Shown: positions 1-9,781, counted from the stretch's first letter. The stretch is 45,252 nucleotides of DNA from Flavobacteriales bacterium (GCA_020852835.1 JADZAC010000021.1:1-45252); one strand, 5' to 3'. Program-made: numbers and translations. The notes: a model not told the origin generated them from the sequence alone.

Positions 1-65
1 CCTACCTGCTGCAGATCACCGCCGGTGGAAACACCTACACCCACCGCGTGGTGGTGAACAAGTAG
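1..65 (+). CDS. C-terminal end of a type IX secreted protein (partial)
   Basis: Only the last 20 codons are in the window, reading from base 3 to a TAG at 63-65. The peptide ends ITAGGNTYTHRVVVNK, which resembles the last strand of the type A sorting domain of Bacteroidota (a Gly/Asn turn, an alternating aromatic/Val strand and a basic last residue). The parent protein is therefore probably exported by the type IX system encoded further right in this window. Nothing can be said about its function. A strong hairpin terminator follows 20 bases after the stop, which supports this being a real gene end. The assignment rests on a very short peptide. Confidence 0.6.
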   Translation, partial: YLLQITAGGNTYTHRVVVNK

Positions 66-85
66 GCCGCCGGCAAACCCTTGCG

Positions 86-115
86 AAAGGGCCGCTCCGA
101 AAGGGGCGGCCCTTT
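86..115 (+). terminator. Hairpin terminator of the partial first gene
   Basis: AAAGGGCCGCTCC (86-98) pairs with GGGGCGGCCCTTT (103-115) around a GAAA tetraloop, with one G-T wobble. It lies 20 bases after the stop codon. There is no long T tract beyond the TTT in the stem end. Confidence 0.7.
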
Positions 116-550
116 GGCTTGGGGGGCCTTGTGCGACAGGCCGCAGGCCATGGAACGGAGCACACACGGAAATAGCGGTGCGCAGGCGTTGGGCATACCA
201 AAGCGCCATCACCGGAGTTCGGTTTGTTCCTCTTTCCCCACCGCTGCGGCCAGCAGACATCCCGTTGCATCATCATCCTTCGTTGTTTGCCGTGGCCACG
301 GCACCCGGTGATCCTCCTTAGTGCCGGTGCAGCACCATTGGCAACGCGTACGCAGTACGTGCACTACCTGCAGCCCGTGATCGCTTCTTCCCCGCATTGC
401 CGACCGGATAGCGCACGAGCGGAGGGATCGTCCTGTACCCGAAGGGAGGACGAACGTGCAAAACGAAAAGGACCCTGGCCAAGCTGCTGGCAATGCCGCA
501 AAGCAGCAGGCCCGTACAAAGCCATCATGCGGGCGATCGGCCCAGCGCGA
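116..550. other. Intergenic stretch with no supported gene
   Basis: No reading frame here has a recognisable product, a plausible start context or typical codon use. The region separates the terminator of the first gene from the stop codon of the minus-strand FG-GAP gene. Two small perfect palindromes are present: GGTGC-A-GCACC at 326-336 and CGTAC-GCA-GTACG at 347-359. I see no promoter or RNA gene that I could support. Confidence 0.5.
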
Positions 551-3500
551 TCACATGCGCACCACCATGGCGCGGCCCAATAGGCCTGCCGAAGTTGTGC
601 TGACCTCTATCCAGTAGGCGCCACGCGGCAGCATGGCAGTTTCCTCCGGTGCCAACAACTGCCGGCCCGAACAGCCCACCGTTTGCCGGAGCACCACACG
701 GCCTGCCATATCGCGCACGGTAACCGCCACCATTCCGGCCTCAGCCGGCAGGTGGGGCAGCAGGAGGTTCAGTTCATCCACGAACGGGTTGGGCCATACG
801 GCCAAGCTTTCCCCCTGGGCGCAAGGCGCCAAAGCCATGGCCGGAAAGACCGTTGCTGCACCGTTGATGTCCACTTGTTCCAGCCGGTAGTAGGCAGTGC
901 TTCCCCCAACAGGCACCACATCTACAAACCGATAGTGGCGCAGTTGGGAAGAATTGCCGCTGCAGGCCGCACGGCCCAGATCTTCCCACTGGACGGCATC
1001 ACCGGACCGTTGCACAATGAACTCGGCGCAGTCCTGTTCGGATGCCGTGGTCCACTCCACCACGGCCTGGCCATCCGCACATGCAACGGACGCTCCGACC
1101 AGCGTTACCGGCAGGGGGCCGCAACCGGTGAGTTCCGTCTTGATGCTGGGCACTTGCAGGTCGTGCACGCCTTGCCTGTACCACCGGCCGAACACACGCC
1201 CGTCCAAGGCTGTGGCCGGATGGTAGCGGATGCGCGCACGCCATGCCGGATGGCTGGTGGATCCGGCAGTAGTGGAGAGCCCTTGCTTGAGCAACACCCC
1301 CGGTAGGCCACTATCTGTCCATCCTGCTTGTTCGCCGGTGGTAGCGGTGCTGTTGTTGTCGAAGAAATTGGTGGGCGCCGAAGGTCCGTGGCCTGCCACA
1401 TGCCATGCCAGTTTCAACAAGGTGCGGCCGGAGCTGCTGCGCGCCGTTTGCCCGATGCCCCATTGGCAGTCGTTCTGGAAGGTGCCGTTGTTGGTGCGCA
1501 CCGGGGTTGCCAGATCGCTCCTGTACTGGTAGGCCGGCACGGACTTGTACATGCCCCTGTTGCCCAGGTAGAGCGCTGCTGCGCCCGCTTCGGTGTAGGC
1601 ATTGCCAGCAAGCGTGCGCAAGCCGCCCACCACATCGCTGTACCCGTCCCCGTTCACATCACCGGCAAGCGCCGCACTGGTGCCGAGCTTTTCCCCGGTG
1701 CTCCCCCCGATCACGGACCACCCGGCCGTGGCCGACAGGCCGGCAGCAGCCCCCATGTACACTTCCATGCCTCCACCGTCCACATAGCTCCAATCCTTCA
1801 TGGCCGTACCGATCACCACGTCGCCAAATCCATCTCCGTTCACATCACCGGCAGCGCAGACCGACCCGCCCATGCGGTCGCCGATGAGCACCCCGTTCAC
1901 CGACCATGCCGGGCTGTTCTGCAGCCCGGTGCCGGGCGCTCCGTGATACACGTATGCCCCGCCTTGGTAGTCCGTTCCTTTGTGGTGGGCGCCAATGACC
2001 ACATCGCTGTGTCCGTCGCCGTTCACATCCCCGGCATAACACACGCTGACGCCAAACTCATCGCCGTTGTCCGCGCCATAGCCGGCCCAATTTGGTGCCG
2101 CTGAAAGCCCGGCAGGAGAGCCATGGTAAACAAAGGCAGCTCCTTTGTTGTCGCCGCCGTCCAGCGGGGTTTCGAAGTAGTTGTCGCCGATGATCACCTC
2201 ATCATAGCCGTCCCCGTTCACATCCCCGGCCAGCGAAACGCTGATCCCGAAAGCACTGCTGTGCCCGGCATAGTGCTGCTGGCTCCATGCGCTCCAATCG
2301 GCATTGGCGGACAAGCCGGTGCCGGAACCGTGGAAAACAAAGGCAGCTCCTTCCCCTGTGCCCGGTCCGTTGTCATAGGTGTAGGCCCCGATGACCACGT
2401 CGCTCCATCCGTCCCCGTTCACATCCCCTGCGCTGGAGAGGCTGTAGCCAAAGCGGCTCTCCACTTGGGGCCCGTCCTTGGACCAAGCCGGGGTGGCCGC
2501 CAACCCGCTGGCCGCGCCGAGGAAGAGGTAGACTTTACCTCTCCATTGGTTGATCGCCCCCAAGGGCCAGCGCGGCGCGCCGATCAGCACATCGCTGTAG
2601 CCATCGCCATTGACATCCCCGGCGGAGGCCACGGCATGCCCAAAGCCGTCGTTGACGTTTTCACCTGACTTGGTCCATGCGGGAGTTGCCGAAAGCCCGG
2701 TGGCTGAGCCGTGGAAGAGCATGACCTGGCCCAGGTCGGTGCTGCCGCCGGGAATGCCCACCAGCACATCGCTGTAGCCATCACCGTTCACATCTCCGGC
2801 GGAGGCCACGCAATTGCCCAAACGCTGGTAGTCGGCCGTGCCCTGCATGGTCCATGCTGCGGTGGTGGCAGGCGGGTCCGGGGCCCCGTGAAAGACCTTC
2901 ACACCACCTATTCCCCCTTGGACCGGTGCGCCCACGAGCAGATCGCTGATGCCGTCGCCGTTCACATCACCGGCAGTACCAACGGCTGCCCCCGCCCGGC
3001 CACCGGCCGCAGCGCCGTTGTGGGTCCAGTAGAGATGTGCGGCATCCAGCAGGGGTGCCGCGCTGCCGCGGTACACGCGAGCACGGCCCGAGCTGGAAGA
3101 ATATACCGGACTGCCCAGCACCACATCGCCGAAGCCATCCCCGTTCACATCACCGGCCAGGGCCACGGCGTGGCCCAATTGCTCGCCCGAAATGCCGCTC
3201 AGCGAGGAAGTGGCCGTGAGCCCCACCAAGCTGGCCGCACTGGTGCCCAGGTGAAGGAGTGCGGCACCGTTCCCGCCGGTGGTACCGGGAGCGCCCACGA
3301 TCAGGTCCGCGTAACCGTCACCGTTCATATCTCCGGCGGTGGACACACTGTAGCCGAAGTTGGCGCTGCCCGCGCCATAGATCACGCTGCTGGATGCCAC
3401 GCCCAACCCCGTCCCGGCATTTCCCCGGAAGAGGTGTACCGCTCCATTGTTGGAAGTGGGGGCTTTGGGCTGGTATGGAGCTCCGATGGCCGCATCGCTG

Positions 3501-4894
3501 TATCCATCTCCATTCAGATCTCCTGCCCCTGCCACGCAGAAGCCCAGCTGGCCGTTTCCCGGCACCCCGGTTGTGGACCAGCCCAAGGCAAGCGAGGCGG
3601 CGGCCCCATGGTAGCAATATGCCTTGCCTTGCCCGGCCAGGCCGTTGTTGTACGAGGGTGCTCCCACCAGCAGATCACTGAAGCCGTCGCCGTTCACATC
3701 GCCCGCCAACGCCACGGATGCACCAAATTCACAACCTGCCTGGTTGTTGCCGGCGAGGGTGTAGGCCGGTGCCGCACCCAAGCCGGTGCCACCTCCCGCA
3801 AAGACCAATACCCTGCCTTCCGACGCCATGCCGGGCGCACCAATGGCCACATCGCTATAGCCATCGCCGTTCACATCCCCGGCGCTGCTCACGCTGAACC
3901 CGAGCCGTGCATTGGCCTGCGCGCCCTGTTGGCTCCACGCCGCCGTGGAAGCAATACCCGAGGCCGAGCCCAGGAAGAGCTGCACCCGGCCTGCACTGGC
4001 GAAGGGCGTGTTCCAGTTGGGCGAGCCCACCAGGATATCGCTGTAGCCATCGCCGTTCACATCACCGGCCGTGGCCACCCTGAAGCCGAAGTCCTCCCCG
4101 GCCTGGGTACCGTTCAACTGCAGGTTGGCCGTGCTGGAGAGTGGATCGATGGTGACGGGATACTCCGCATCGGCATCCACCACGGCCAACACCAGTTCGT
4201 CGTTCTCCAGCCTCATGGAGGAAGGGAGCACCCGCCCGGTGGCATCCCAGCACTTAAGCCCATTGTAGCGCACCACGGGCACCAGGTCCATGGCCCGTGG
4301 ATCGAACTGGTGGAACACGACCTCATCCGCAGCAGGCTGCAAGGCCTGCAGTCCCCCTCCGATACGGAATCTGGCTTTCAACAGGCCATCACCCTGGGGC
4401 GGTGCCCACACCACCAGATCGTGCCGCATGCCTTCGGGCGTGTTGTGGTACAACATCCTGAAGGTGCCATGGTCCCACTCCAGGCGGTTGTGGATAACGC
4501 GGCCTTCTGTTCCGGTTCCAGCGTGCAGCTCCACCCCGCCCTTGCCAATGCCTTGCAAGGTGAACGAACAGTGATCGGCGCCGGCCGCGCCGGGCACCTG
4601 CAGATCAAACCCGTCTTGGCGATATTCCACGTTCAGCCCTTGTTGGGCATTGGTGCTGTGGAAGTTGCCGACACCCGTGCCGATGGCATAGCCGGCCATT
4701 GCGGGCCGACCCTTGGGGGCCGCCGCCTGCGGCGGCGGCCCCTGCTGGTCTGCACCCTTGCAGGTGCCTGGTGTGCTGCAATGCTCCTGGGCGGCCGGCC
4801 GGCTGAATTCTGCCCCAAAACCCTTGGCCAAGCACCACCAGACAAAGGCTACCCCTAGCCCCATGAACCATGGAAATCGTCTGGGCCGGAACAT
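551..4894 (-). CDS. Secreted FG-GAP repeat beta-propeller protein with type IX sorting domain
   Basis: This is a 1447-residue surface protein. The start ATG at 4892-4894 was chosen because it opens a signal peptide (basic start, then a hydrophobic run ending near GFGAEF) and because a TACCTTGC promoter box lies 8 nt upstream. The frame stays open further upstream but that part is not protein-like. Residues about 30-270 form an N-terminal domain without recognised motifs. From about residue 277 to 1085 there are fourteen FG-GAP/integrin-alpha-type repeats, each with an AGDVNGDGYSD-like calcium-binding loop (variants DLNGDG, DMNGDG). Fourteen blades would fit two seven-bladed propellers. The last 85 residues are a type A sorting domain (WPNPFVDELNL, then MLPRGAYWIEV). 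Likely role: exported and anchored at the cell surface, calcium-dependent binding or adhesion; the ligand is unknown. Confidence 0.85.
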   Translation of the reverse strand: MFRPRRFPWFMGLGVAFVWWCLAKGFGAEFSRPAAQEHCSTPGTCKGADQQGPPPQAAAPKGRPAMAGYAIGTGVGNFHSTNAQQGLNVEYRQDGFDLQVPGAAGADHCSFTLQGIGKGGVELHAGTGTEGRVIHNRLEWDHGTFRMLYHNTPEGMRHDLVVWAPPQGDGLLKARFRIGGGLQALQPAADEVVFHQFDPRAMDLVPVVRYNGLKCWDATGRVLPSSMRLENDELVLAVVDADAEYPVTIDPLSSTANLQLNGTQAGEDFGFRVATAGDVNGDGYSDILVGSPNWNTPFASAGRVQLFLGSASGIASTAAWSQQGAQANARLGFSVSSAGDVNGDGYSDVAIGAPGMASEGRVLVFAGGGTGLGAAPAYTLAGNNQAGCEFGASVALAGDVNGDGFSDLLVGAPSYNNGLAGQGKAYCYHGAAASLALGWSTTGVPGNGQLGFCVAGAGDLNGDGYSDAAIGAPYQPKAPTSNNGAVHLFRGNAGTGLGVASSSVIYGAGSANFGYSVSTAGDMNGDGYADLIVGAPGTTGGNGAALLHLGTSAASLVGLTATSSLSGISGEQLGHAVALAGDVNGDGFGDVVLGSPVYSSSSGRARVYRGSAAPLLDAAHLYWTHNGAAAGGRAGAAVGTAGDVNGDGISDLLVGAPVQGGIGGVKVFHGAPDPPATTAAWTMQGTADYQRLGNCVASAGDVNGDGYSDVLVGIPGGSTDLGQVMLFHGSATGLSATPAWTKSGENVNDGFGHAVASAGDVNGDGYSDVLIGAPRWPLGAINQWRGKVYLFLGAASGLAATPAWSKDGPQVESRFGYSLSSAGDVNGDGWSDVVIGAYTYDNGPGTGEGAAFVFHGSGTGLSANADWSAWSQQHYAGHSSAFGISVSLAGDVNGDGYDEVIIGDNYFETPLDGGDNKGAAFVYHGSPAGLSAAPNWAGYGADNGDEFGVSVCYAGDVNGDGHSDVVIGAHHKGTDYQGGAYVYHGAPGTGLQNSPAWSVNGVLIGDRMGGSVCAAGDVNGDGFGDVVIGTAMKDWSYVDGGGMEVYMGAAAGLSATAGWSVIGGSTGEKLGTSAALAGDVNGDGYSDVVGGLRTLAGNAYTEAGAAALYLGNRGMYKSVPAYQYRSDLATPVRTNNGTFQNDCQWGIGQTARSSSGRTLLKLAWHVAGHGPSAPTNFFDNNSTATTGEQAGWTDSGLPGVLLKQGLSTTAGSTSHPAWRARIRYHPATALDGRVFGRWYRQGVHDLQVPSIKTELTGCGPLPVTLVGASVACADGQAVVEWTTASEQDCAEFIVQRSGDAVQWEDLGRAACSGNSSQLRHYRFVDVVPVGGSTAYYRLEQVDINGAATVFPAMALAPCAQGESLAVWPNPFVDELNLLLPHLPAEAGMVAVTVRDMAGRVVLRQTVGCSGRQLLAPEETAMLPRGAYWIEVSTTSAGLLGRAMVVRM

Positions 4895-4902
4895 TGCGCG
4901 AA

Positions 4903-4910
4903 GCAAGGTA
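4903..4910 (-). promoter_or_regulatory. Putative -7 box of the FG-GAP gene
   Basis: Read on the minus strand this is TACCTTGC, close to the Bacteroidota -7 consensus TAnnTTTG. It ends 8 nt before the chosen ATG, the same spacing as seen before several other genes in this window. No convincing -33 TTG is present. Confidence 0.4.
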
Positions 4911-5034
4911 TTCCGGCGGGTTGCCGCCCGCACGCGATCAGGGATGGAACGTTGGAGTTGGTGCACACGGCGGTCTTGGGCGCGGATCAAACCATTTTCC
5001 TGCCGGTACGTCCAACGGTCAAATACCGCAGCCC

Positions 5035-5847
5035 ATGAAATCCCGTGCTTTGCTCCCCGGCATCCTGCTTCTCTTCGTGGCATTGGCCTCCTGCCGGAAG
5101 GAGGACGACACGCCGGACACGCCCTCGCCCGACTTCACTACTGCTGCCGACCATGCGCGCGCGTTGGACTACTTCAGTGACATGATGGACCAGGTGGATG
5201 CAGCGGCTGCGGACAACGGCCTGCGCGATGCGGAAGATGACTGCGCCCCTGCGGTGACCATCGATACCATGGCCATGCCCCACACCATGACCATCGATTT
5301 CGGCAGCGTGAACTGCACCGCGGCCAACGGACGCACCCGCCGTGGCATGATCCTGGTGAGCTTTACCGGGCCCTATGCCGCGCCAGGCACGGTGATCACC
5401 ATCACCCCGCAGGACTACTATGTGAACGACAACCTGGTGCAGGGCACGAAGACCGTGACCAACATGGGCCTCAATGCCGATCAAGTGCCCTGGTTCACCG
5501 TGGTGGTGGATGCCATCATCACCGCCGGGGACGGCAGTTGGACCACCACGCACCACGCAGACCGGGTACGCACGTGGACCGCTGGTTCGGGCACGCTCGA
5601 TCCCTTCGATGATGCGTATAAGATCACCGGCCAAGGCAACGGCGTGAACCGCAACGGCCTGCCCTACACCGCCGCGATCACCAGCCCGCTCCACGTGCAG
5701 ATCGGTTGCCCGTTCATCACCCAGGGCATCGTGCAAGTCACCCCGGAAGGCCTGCCGGTGCGCACCATCGATTTCGGCGATGGTACCTGCGACAACCTGG
5801 CGGTGTTCACCGTAGGCGGCTTCAGCATCACGATCATCCTGGGCTGA
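5035..5847 (+). CDS. Hypothetical lipoprotein
   Basis: This is a 270-residue predicted lipoprotein. The ATG at 5035 gives a signal peptide ending in the lipobox LASC with Cys20 as the lipidation site, followed by a charged, Pro-rich tether (RKEDDTPDTPSPD). The mature part is rich in Thr, Asp and Val and predicted to be mostly beta strand, with a helical stretch (about residues 40-65) before it. There are no catalytic motifs that I recognise. It is divergent from the FG-GAP gene, with about 140 bases between the starts. An in-frame extension to 4870 exists but would bury the signal peptide, so I rejected it. Likely location is the outer or inner membrane facing the periplasm; function unknown. 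Confidence 0.8.
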   Translation: MKSRALLPGILLLFVALASCRKEDDTPDTPSPDFTTAADHARALDYFSDMMDQVDAAAADNGLRDAEDDCAPAVTIDTMAMPHTMTIDFGSVNCTAANGRTRRGMILVSFTGPYAAPGTVITITPQDYYVNDNLVQGTKTVTNMGLNADQVPWFTVVVDAIITAGDGSWTTTHHADRVRTWTAGSGTLDPFDDAYKITGQGNGVNRNGLPYTAAITSPLHVQIGCPFITQGIVQVTPEGLPVRTIDFGDGTCDNLAVFTVGGFSITIILG

Positions 5848-5912
5848 TGGCCGCGTGAACTCCTTCGGAGCGGTGCGAATGCGCTTCGGGCGGCACCAGC
5901 CGGGCACGGCGC

Positions 5913-5920
5913 TACCTTCG
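5913..5920 (+). promoter_or_regulatory. Putative -7 box of the PIG-L gene
   Basis: TACCTTCG, a variant of TAnnTTTG, ends 4 nt before the ATG at 5925. Transcription would then start at or next to the start codon. No clear -33 element was found. Confidence 0.45.
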
Positions 5921-5924
5921 GCGC

Positions 5925-8423
5925 ATGTTCCATGGTGCTTCTGTCCGCAGCCTTGCCTTGCCCGCCGTTGCTGCCCTTTGCCTTCAATATCCGGCCTTGC
6001 CCGCCGCCGGTGCACGCCCCCAGGACCAGCCCGATGCGGCGCGGATCCTGCACGAGATGCAAAAGCTGGACGTGGTGGGAAGCGTGCTGTACATCGCCGC
6101 TCACCCGGATGATGAGAACACCCGCCTGATCAGTTGGCTGAGCAATGGCAAGAAAGTGCGCACCGGCTACCTCAGCCTTACGCGCGGTGATGGGGGCCAA
6201 AACCTGATCGGCCCGGAACTGGGCGACCCCTTGGGAGTGATCCGCACCGAAGAACTTCTGGCGGCGCGCCGCATCGATGGTGGGGAACAGTACTTCACCC
6301 GTGCGGTGGACTTCGGCTACAGCAAAAGCGCCGAGGAGAGCTTCGGGAAGTGGGGCAAGGAGCAGGTGCTGGCCGATGTGGTACGCGTGATCCGCCTCTT
6401 CCGGCCGGACGTGATCATCACCCGGTTCCCGCCCTCGCGCGAAGCCGGCCACGGCCACCATGAGGCCAGTGCCCTGCTGGCAGCCGAAGCCTTCGACTTG
6501 GCAGGCGACCCCGGCGCGTTCCCCGAACAGTTCGCGCAAGGCTTGCAGGTGTGGCAACCGCGCCGCCTGTTCTTCAACGGCAGCACGTGGTGGCGCAAGG
6601 ACCTGGCCGCCCTCGCCCAAACACAGCCCGATTGGTTCACCGTTGACGTGGGCGGCTATGACCCGTTGTTGGGGCAGAGCTTTACGGAGATCGCCGGGCG
6701 CAGCCGCAGCATGCACAAGAGCCAAGGTTTCGGCGCGGCCGAAACCCGCGGCGAAATGCTCGAATACCTACAGTTCATCAAAGGGGAGCGGCCGACGGAC
6801 AAGGACATCTTCGGGGGCCTTGCCCTGGGCTGGGCCCCGTTGCCCAACGGTGCCAACGTGCAGAAAGCCTTGGACGCCTTGCTGAAAGGTTATGACCTGA
6901 GAGCACCGGAGCAAAGTGTTCCGGCCTTGGAAAAATTGGCCGCCGCCGTGGACGCACTGCCGCGATCTCCGTGGAAGACCTACACCCGTGCCCGGGTGGA
7001 CCATTTGCTGCTGGCCGTAACGGGAACAGTTGTGGAAGCACTGGCCCCTGTGCCGAATGTGGTCACGGGGGATACGGTGCAGGTGTCGCTGAACGTGCTG
7101 TTGCGCAGCCCCGCAACACTAATGGCGGCCGGGCCCGATGGCCCCGCCGTGCTGCTGGCCCGCAACGAAACCCGACGTTTCCCGGTGGCATTGGCCGCAC
7201 CACTGGTTCCCGACCAGCCCTACTGGCTCGAGCAGCCGCATGGCAACCTGTACGAGATCGGGGATCCCGAGCTGATCGGCTTGGCCGTGGCCCCGGCCCG
7301 ATTGCAGGTGCCCTACACCCTCCGCTTCGCCGGAGGCACCGTGGTGAAAGGAACCGTTCCGGTGCTCTACCGCACGGTGGACCGCGTAAAGGGAGACCTG
7401 GTGCAGCACTGCGAAGTGCTGCCGCCCATGTCCTTTCATGCCAACCCGGGCCTGCTGATCGTTACCGACACCATGGCCCGTACCTGGATCGTGGCCGAAG
7501 CCTTCACCAACGTCAGCCATGCGGACCTCACCTGCGAGCTCATGGCCGACTGGGACCTCGTGCCGCAGCGGTCGGCATTCGGGGCGATGCAGGCCGGAGA
7601 GATCCGTTCCTTGCCGCTCTTGGTAAAACCCGGGCCGGACCCCGCCCGCAATGGCCCCTACATGCGCCTGAACACCGGCCACGCCGGGCCTGCCAACCTC
7701 ACCCGGCACGTGGTGCGCTACGACCACATTCCGGTGCGGTCCTGGTACACCATGGCCACCTTCCGCATTGAGCCTGTGGACGTGGTGGTGGACGCCAAGC
7801 GCATCGGCTACCTCATGGGCGCGGGCGATGACGTGCCGCAGGCCTTGGAGCAATTGGGGTTGCAGGTGGACCTGCTGGACCCCGCCCATGCCACGGCACA
7901 AAGCATGGCCGAGCTGGATGCCATCGTCATCGGCATCCGGGCCTACAACACCGAGCAGGGCCTCAAGCGCCTCAACCCGCTGCTGATGGATTACGTAAGG
8001 CAAGGCGGAACCGTGGTGGCCCAGTACACCACCCGCAGCAACGACATGGTGCTGCCCGATTCCCTCATCGGCCCATACCCTTTCAAGATTTCGCGCGGGC
8101 GCGTTACCGTGGAAGAGGCCCCGGCCCTGCTGCTCGCGCCGCAGCACCCGCTCCTGAACACGCCCAACAAGATCACCCCGGCGGATTTCGACGGCTGGGT
8201 ACAGGAACGCGGACTTTATTTCCTGGACCACCTGGATCCGCACTACACCCCGTTGATCGCCTGGAACGACCCCGGGGAAACACCGCTTGACGGAGCCTTG
8301 GTAACCTGCGACTTCGGCAAGGGGCGGTACATCTACACGGGCGTCAGCTTCTTCCGGCAATTGCCGGCGGGCGTACCCGGAGCCTATCGCCTCTTTGCCA
8401 ACTTGATCTCCAAACGGAAGTGA
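5925..8423 (+). CDS. PIG-L family deacetylase with C-terminal ThuA/amidotransferase-like domain, exported
   Basis: This 832-residue protein probably removes an N-acetyl group from a sugar-containing substrate in the periplasm. A signal peptide occupies about residues 1-30. The PIG-L/LmbE domain follows (about 45-290), with the metal-binding motif AHPDDE at residues 59-64 and a second motif GHGHHEAS at 175-182. A middle beta-rich region spans about 340-650. The last 180 residues (from KRIGYLMGAGDDVPQALEQL) look like a ThuA/class I glutamine-amidotransferase-type fold but show no obvious Cys nucleophile. Homologues of this composite architecture are common in Bacteroidota and are often annotated only as PIG-L deacetylases. 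The next gene, an aminotransferase, starts 83 nt later with its own promoter-like box. The substrate cannot be read from the sequence. Confidence 0.85.
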   Translation: MFHGASVRSLALPAVAALCLQYPALPAAGARPQDQPDAARILHEMQKLDVVGSVLYIAAHPDDENTRLISWLSNGKKVRTGYLSLTRGDGGQNLIGPELGDPLGVIRTEELLAARRIDGGEQYFTRAVDFGYSKSAEESFGKWGKEQVLADVVRVIRLFRPDVIITRFPPSREAGHGHHEASALLAAEAFDLAGDPGAFPEQFAQGLQVWQPRRLFFNGSTWWRKDLAALAQTQPDWFTVDVGGYDPLLGQSFTEIAGRSRSMHKSQGFGAAETRGEMLEYLQFIKGERPTDKDIFGGLALGWAPLPNGANVQKALDALLKGYDLRAPEQSVPALEKLAAAVDALPRSPWKTYTRARVDHLLLAVTGTVVEALAPVPNVVTGDTVQVSLNVLLRSPATLMAAGPDGPAVLLARNETRRFPVALAAPLVPDQPYWLEQPHGNLYEIGDPELIGLAVAPARLQVPYTLRFAGGTVVKGTVPVLYRTVDRVKGDLVQHCEVLPPMSFHANPGLLIVTDTMARTWIVAEAFTNVSHADLTCELMADWDLVPQRSAFGAMQAGEIRSLPLLVKPGPDPARNGPYMRLNTGHAGPANLTRHVVRYDHIPVRSWYTMATFRIEPVDVVVDAKRIGYLMGAGDDVPQALEQLGLQVDLLDPAHATAQSMAELDAIVIGIRAYNTEQGLKRLNPLLMDYVRQGGTVVAQYTTRSNDMVLPDSLIGPYPFKISRGRVTVEEAPALLLAPQHPLLNTPNKITPADFDGWVQERGLYFLDHLDPHYTPLIAWNDPGETPLDGALVTCDFGKGRYIYTGVSFFRQLPAGVPGAYRLFANLISKRK

Positions 8424-8490
8424 TCCGCCATGCGGGCACTGCGCCAGGCATCGTCGCGCAGGCGGCACATGACCCACCTTGCGCTCCAGC

Positions 8491-8498
8491 TACCTTCG
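8491..8498 (+). promoter_or_regulatory. Putative -7 box of the aminotransferase operon
   Basis: TACCTTCG, identical to the box before the PIG-L gene, ends 8 nt before the ATG at 8507. It predicts a leader of only a few bases. Confidence 0.45.
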
Positions 8499-8506
8499 CC
8501 TCCCCC

Positions 8507-9778
8507 ATGAGCAACCTCACTTCCTCCCCGCTCGTATCCGACCTGGCCGAACACCTGATCGGTTCGGAGATCATCCGCATTGCCGGAGAGATCAACGCCC
8601 GGGTGGCCAAAGGCGAGCAGATCCACAACCTCACCATCGGCGATTTCAGTCCGGCCGTGTTCCCGTTGCCCGAGCGCTTCCGCACGCTGATCCAACAAGC
8701 CTATGGCGAAGGATTGAGCAACTACCCGCCGGCCAATGGCGTGCCTGAACTGCGCCATGCCCTGTCCACGGCGATCAAGCAGCGCCAAGGATTGGACCAT
8801 GGCCCCGATGAGATCCTCATCGCCGCCGGTGCCCGCCCGTTGATCTACGCCGCATACAAGGCCGTGGTGAACCCGGGCGAGCGGGTGGTATACCCTACGC
8901 CCAGCTGGAACAACAACCACTATGCGTACTTGCTCAGCGCCGACAAGGTGGAAGTGGCCACCAGCCCCGACAACCGTTTTCTGCCCACGGCGGACGACCT
9001 ACGGCCGCACCTGGCCGGCGCCGCCCTGCTCGCGCTCTGCTCCCCTTTGAACCCCACGGGCACCTCTTTCAGCCACGCCCAACTGGAAGCCATCTGCGAC
9101 CTGGTGCTCGAAGAGAACGCGCGCCGAAACGGCCAAAAGCCCCTCTACCTGATGTACGACCAGATCTACCAGGAACTGGTGCTGGACGCTTCACCCCACG
9201 TGGACCCCGTTTCCATACGCCCCGCCATGCGCCCTTATACCATTTACGTGGACGGGCTTTCCAAATCGCTTGCCGCCACCGGCGTACGGGTGGGTTGGGC
9301 CTTCGGCCCCGCCCCGGTGATGCGCAAGATGGCCGCGATCCTTGGCCATGTGGGGGCCTGGGCACCTAAACCGGAGCAGGTGGCCGCCGCCAGATTCCTC
9401 GCTGAACCGGCCTACCAGGAAGCCATACTGAACCACCGGGCCATGATCAATGAACGGGTGCATGCCTACCAGGACGGGTTCCAGCAGCTCAAACAGGCCG
9501 GCTACCCGGTGGATGTGATCCCGGCTCAAGGCGCCATCTACCTCTCGGTGCGGCTGGCCATTCTGGGCCGCACTACCGCCCAGGGCAAGCTGCTGAACAA
9601 TGCCGCCGACATCACCCACCACCTGATCGAACAGGCCGGCGTGGGCATGGTGCCGTTCTCCGCCTTCGGGTGCAGCCCGCGAACGGACTGGTTCCGCCTC
9701 TCGGTGGGCACCACGCGCATGGAAATGGTGCCTGCGGTGATCGCCGGGATCCGCAAGGCGTTCGACGCTTTGACCTAG
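8507..9778 (+). CDS. Pyridoxal-phosphate aminotransferase, class I/II
   Basis: This is a 423-residue cytosolic aminotransferase of fold type I. The cofactor lysine should be Lys253 in DGLSKSLAATGVRVGW, and the preceding YDQIYQELV and CSPLNPTGT segments match the PLP-phosphate and substrate-binding elements of class I/II enzymes. The NPTGT motif is intact. The ATG at 8507 is preferred over an in-frame GTG at 8420, which would overlap the PIG-L stop and add a non-homologous stretch. The symporter gene begins 3 bases after its stop, so the two are surely co-transcribed. Substrate specificity (aspartate, aromatic or other amino acids) cannot be assigned; it resembles the broad aspartate-aminotransferase-like group. 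Confidence 0.88.
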   Translation: MSNLTSSPLVSDLAEHLIGSEIIRIAGEINARVAKGEQIHNLTIGDFSPAVFPLPERFRTLIQQAYGEGLSNYPPANGVPELRHALSTAIKQRQGLDHGPDEILIAAGARPLIYAAYKAVVNPGERVVYPTPSWNNNHYAYLLSADKVEVATSPDNRFLPTADDLRPHLAGAALLALCSPLNPTGTSFSHAQLEAICDLVLEENARRNGQKPLYLMYDQIYQELVLDASPHVDPVSIRPAMRPYTIYVDGLSKSLAATGVRVGWAFGPAPVMRKMAAILGHVGAWAPKPEQVAAARFLAEPAYQEAILNHRAMINERVHAYQDGFQQLKQAGYPVDVIPAQGAIYLSVRLAILGRTTAQGKLLNNAADITHHLIEQAGVGMVPFSAFGCSPRTDWFRLSVGTTRMEMVPAVIAGIRKAFDALT

Positions 9779-9781
9779 CCC

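Noticed and set aside
2711..4858. Long open frame (715 codons) opposite the FG-GAP gene
   Set aside because: It is the antisense shadow of a GC-rich repetitive gene; its protein has no signal, motif or plausible start context.
8479..8720. -33 TTG elements for most of the -7 boxes
   Set aside because: Apart from recG, no TTG at a spacing near 20 nt could be found, so I list only the -7 boxes and keep their confidence moderate.
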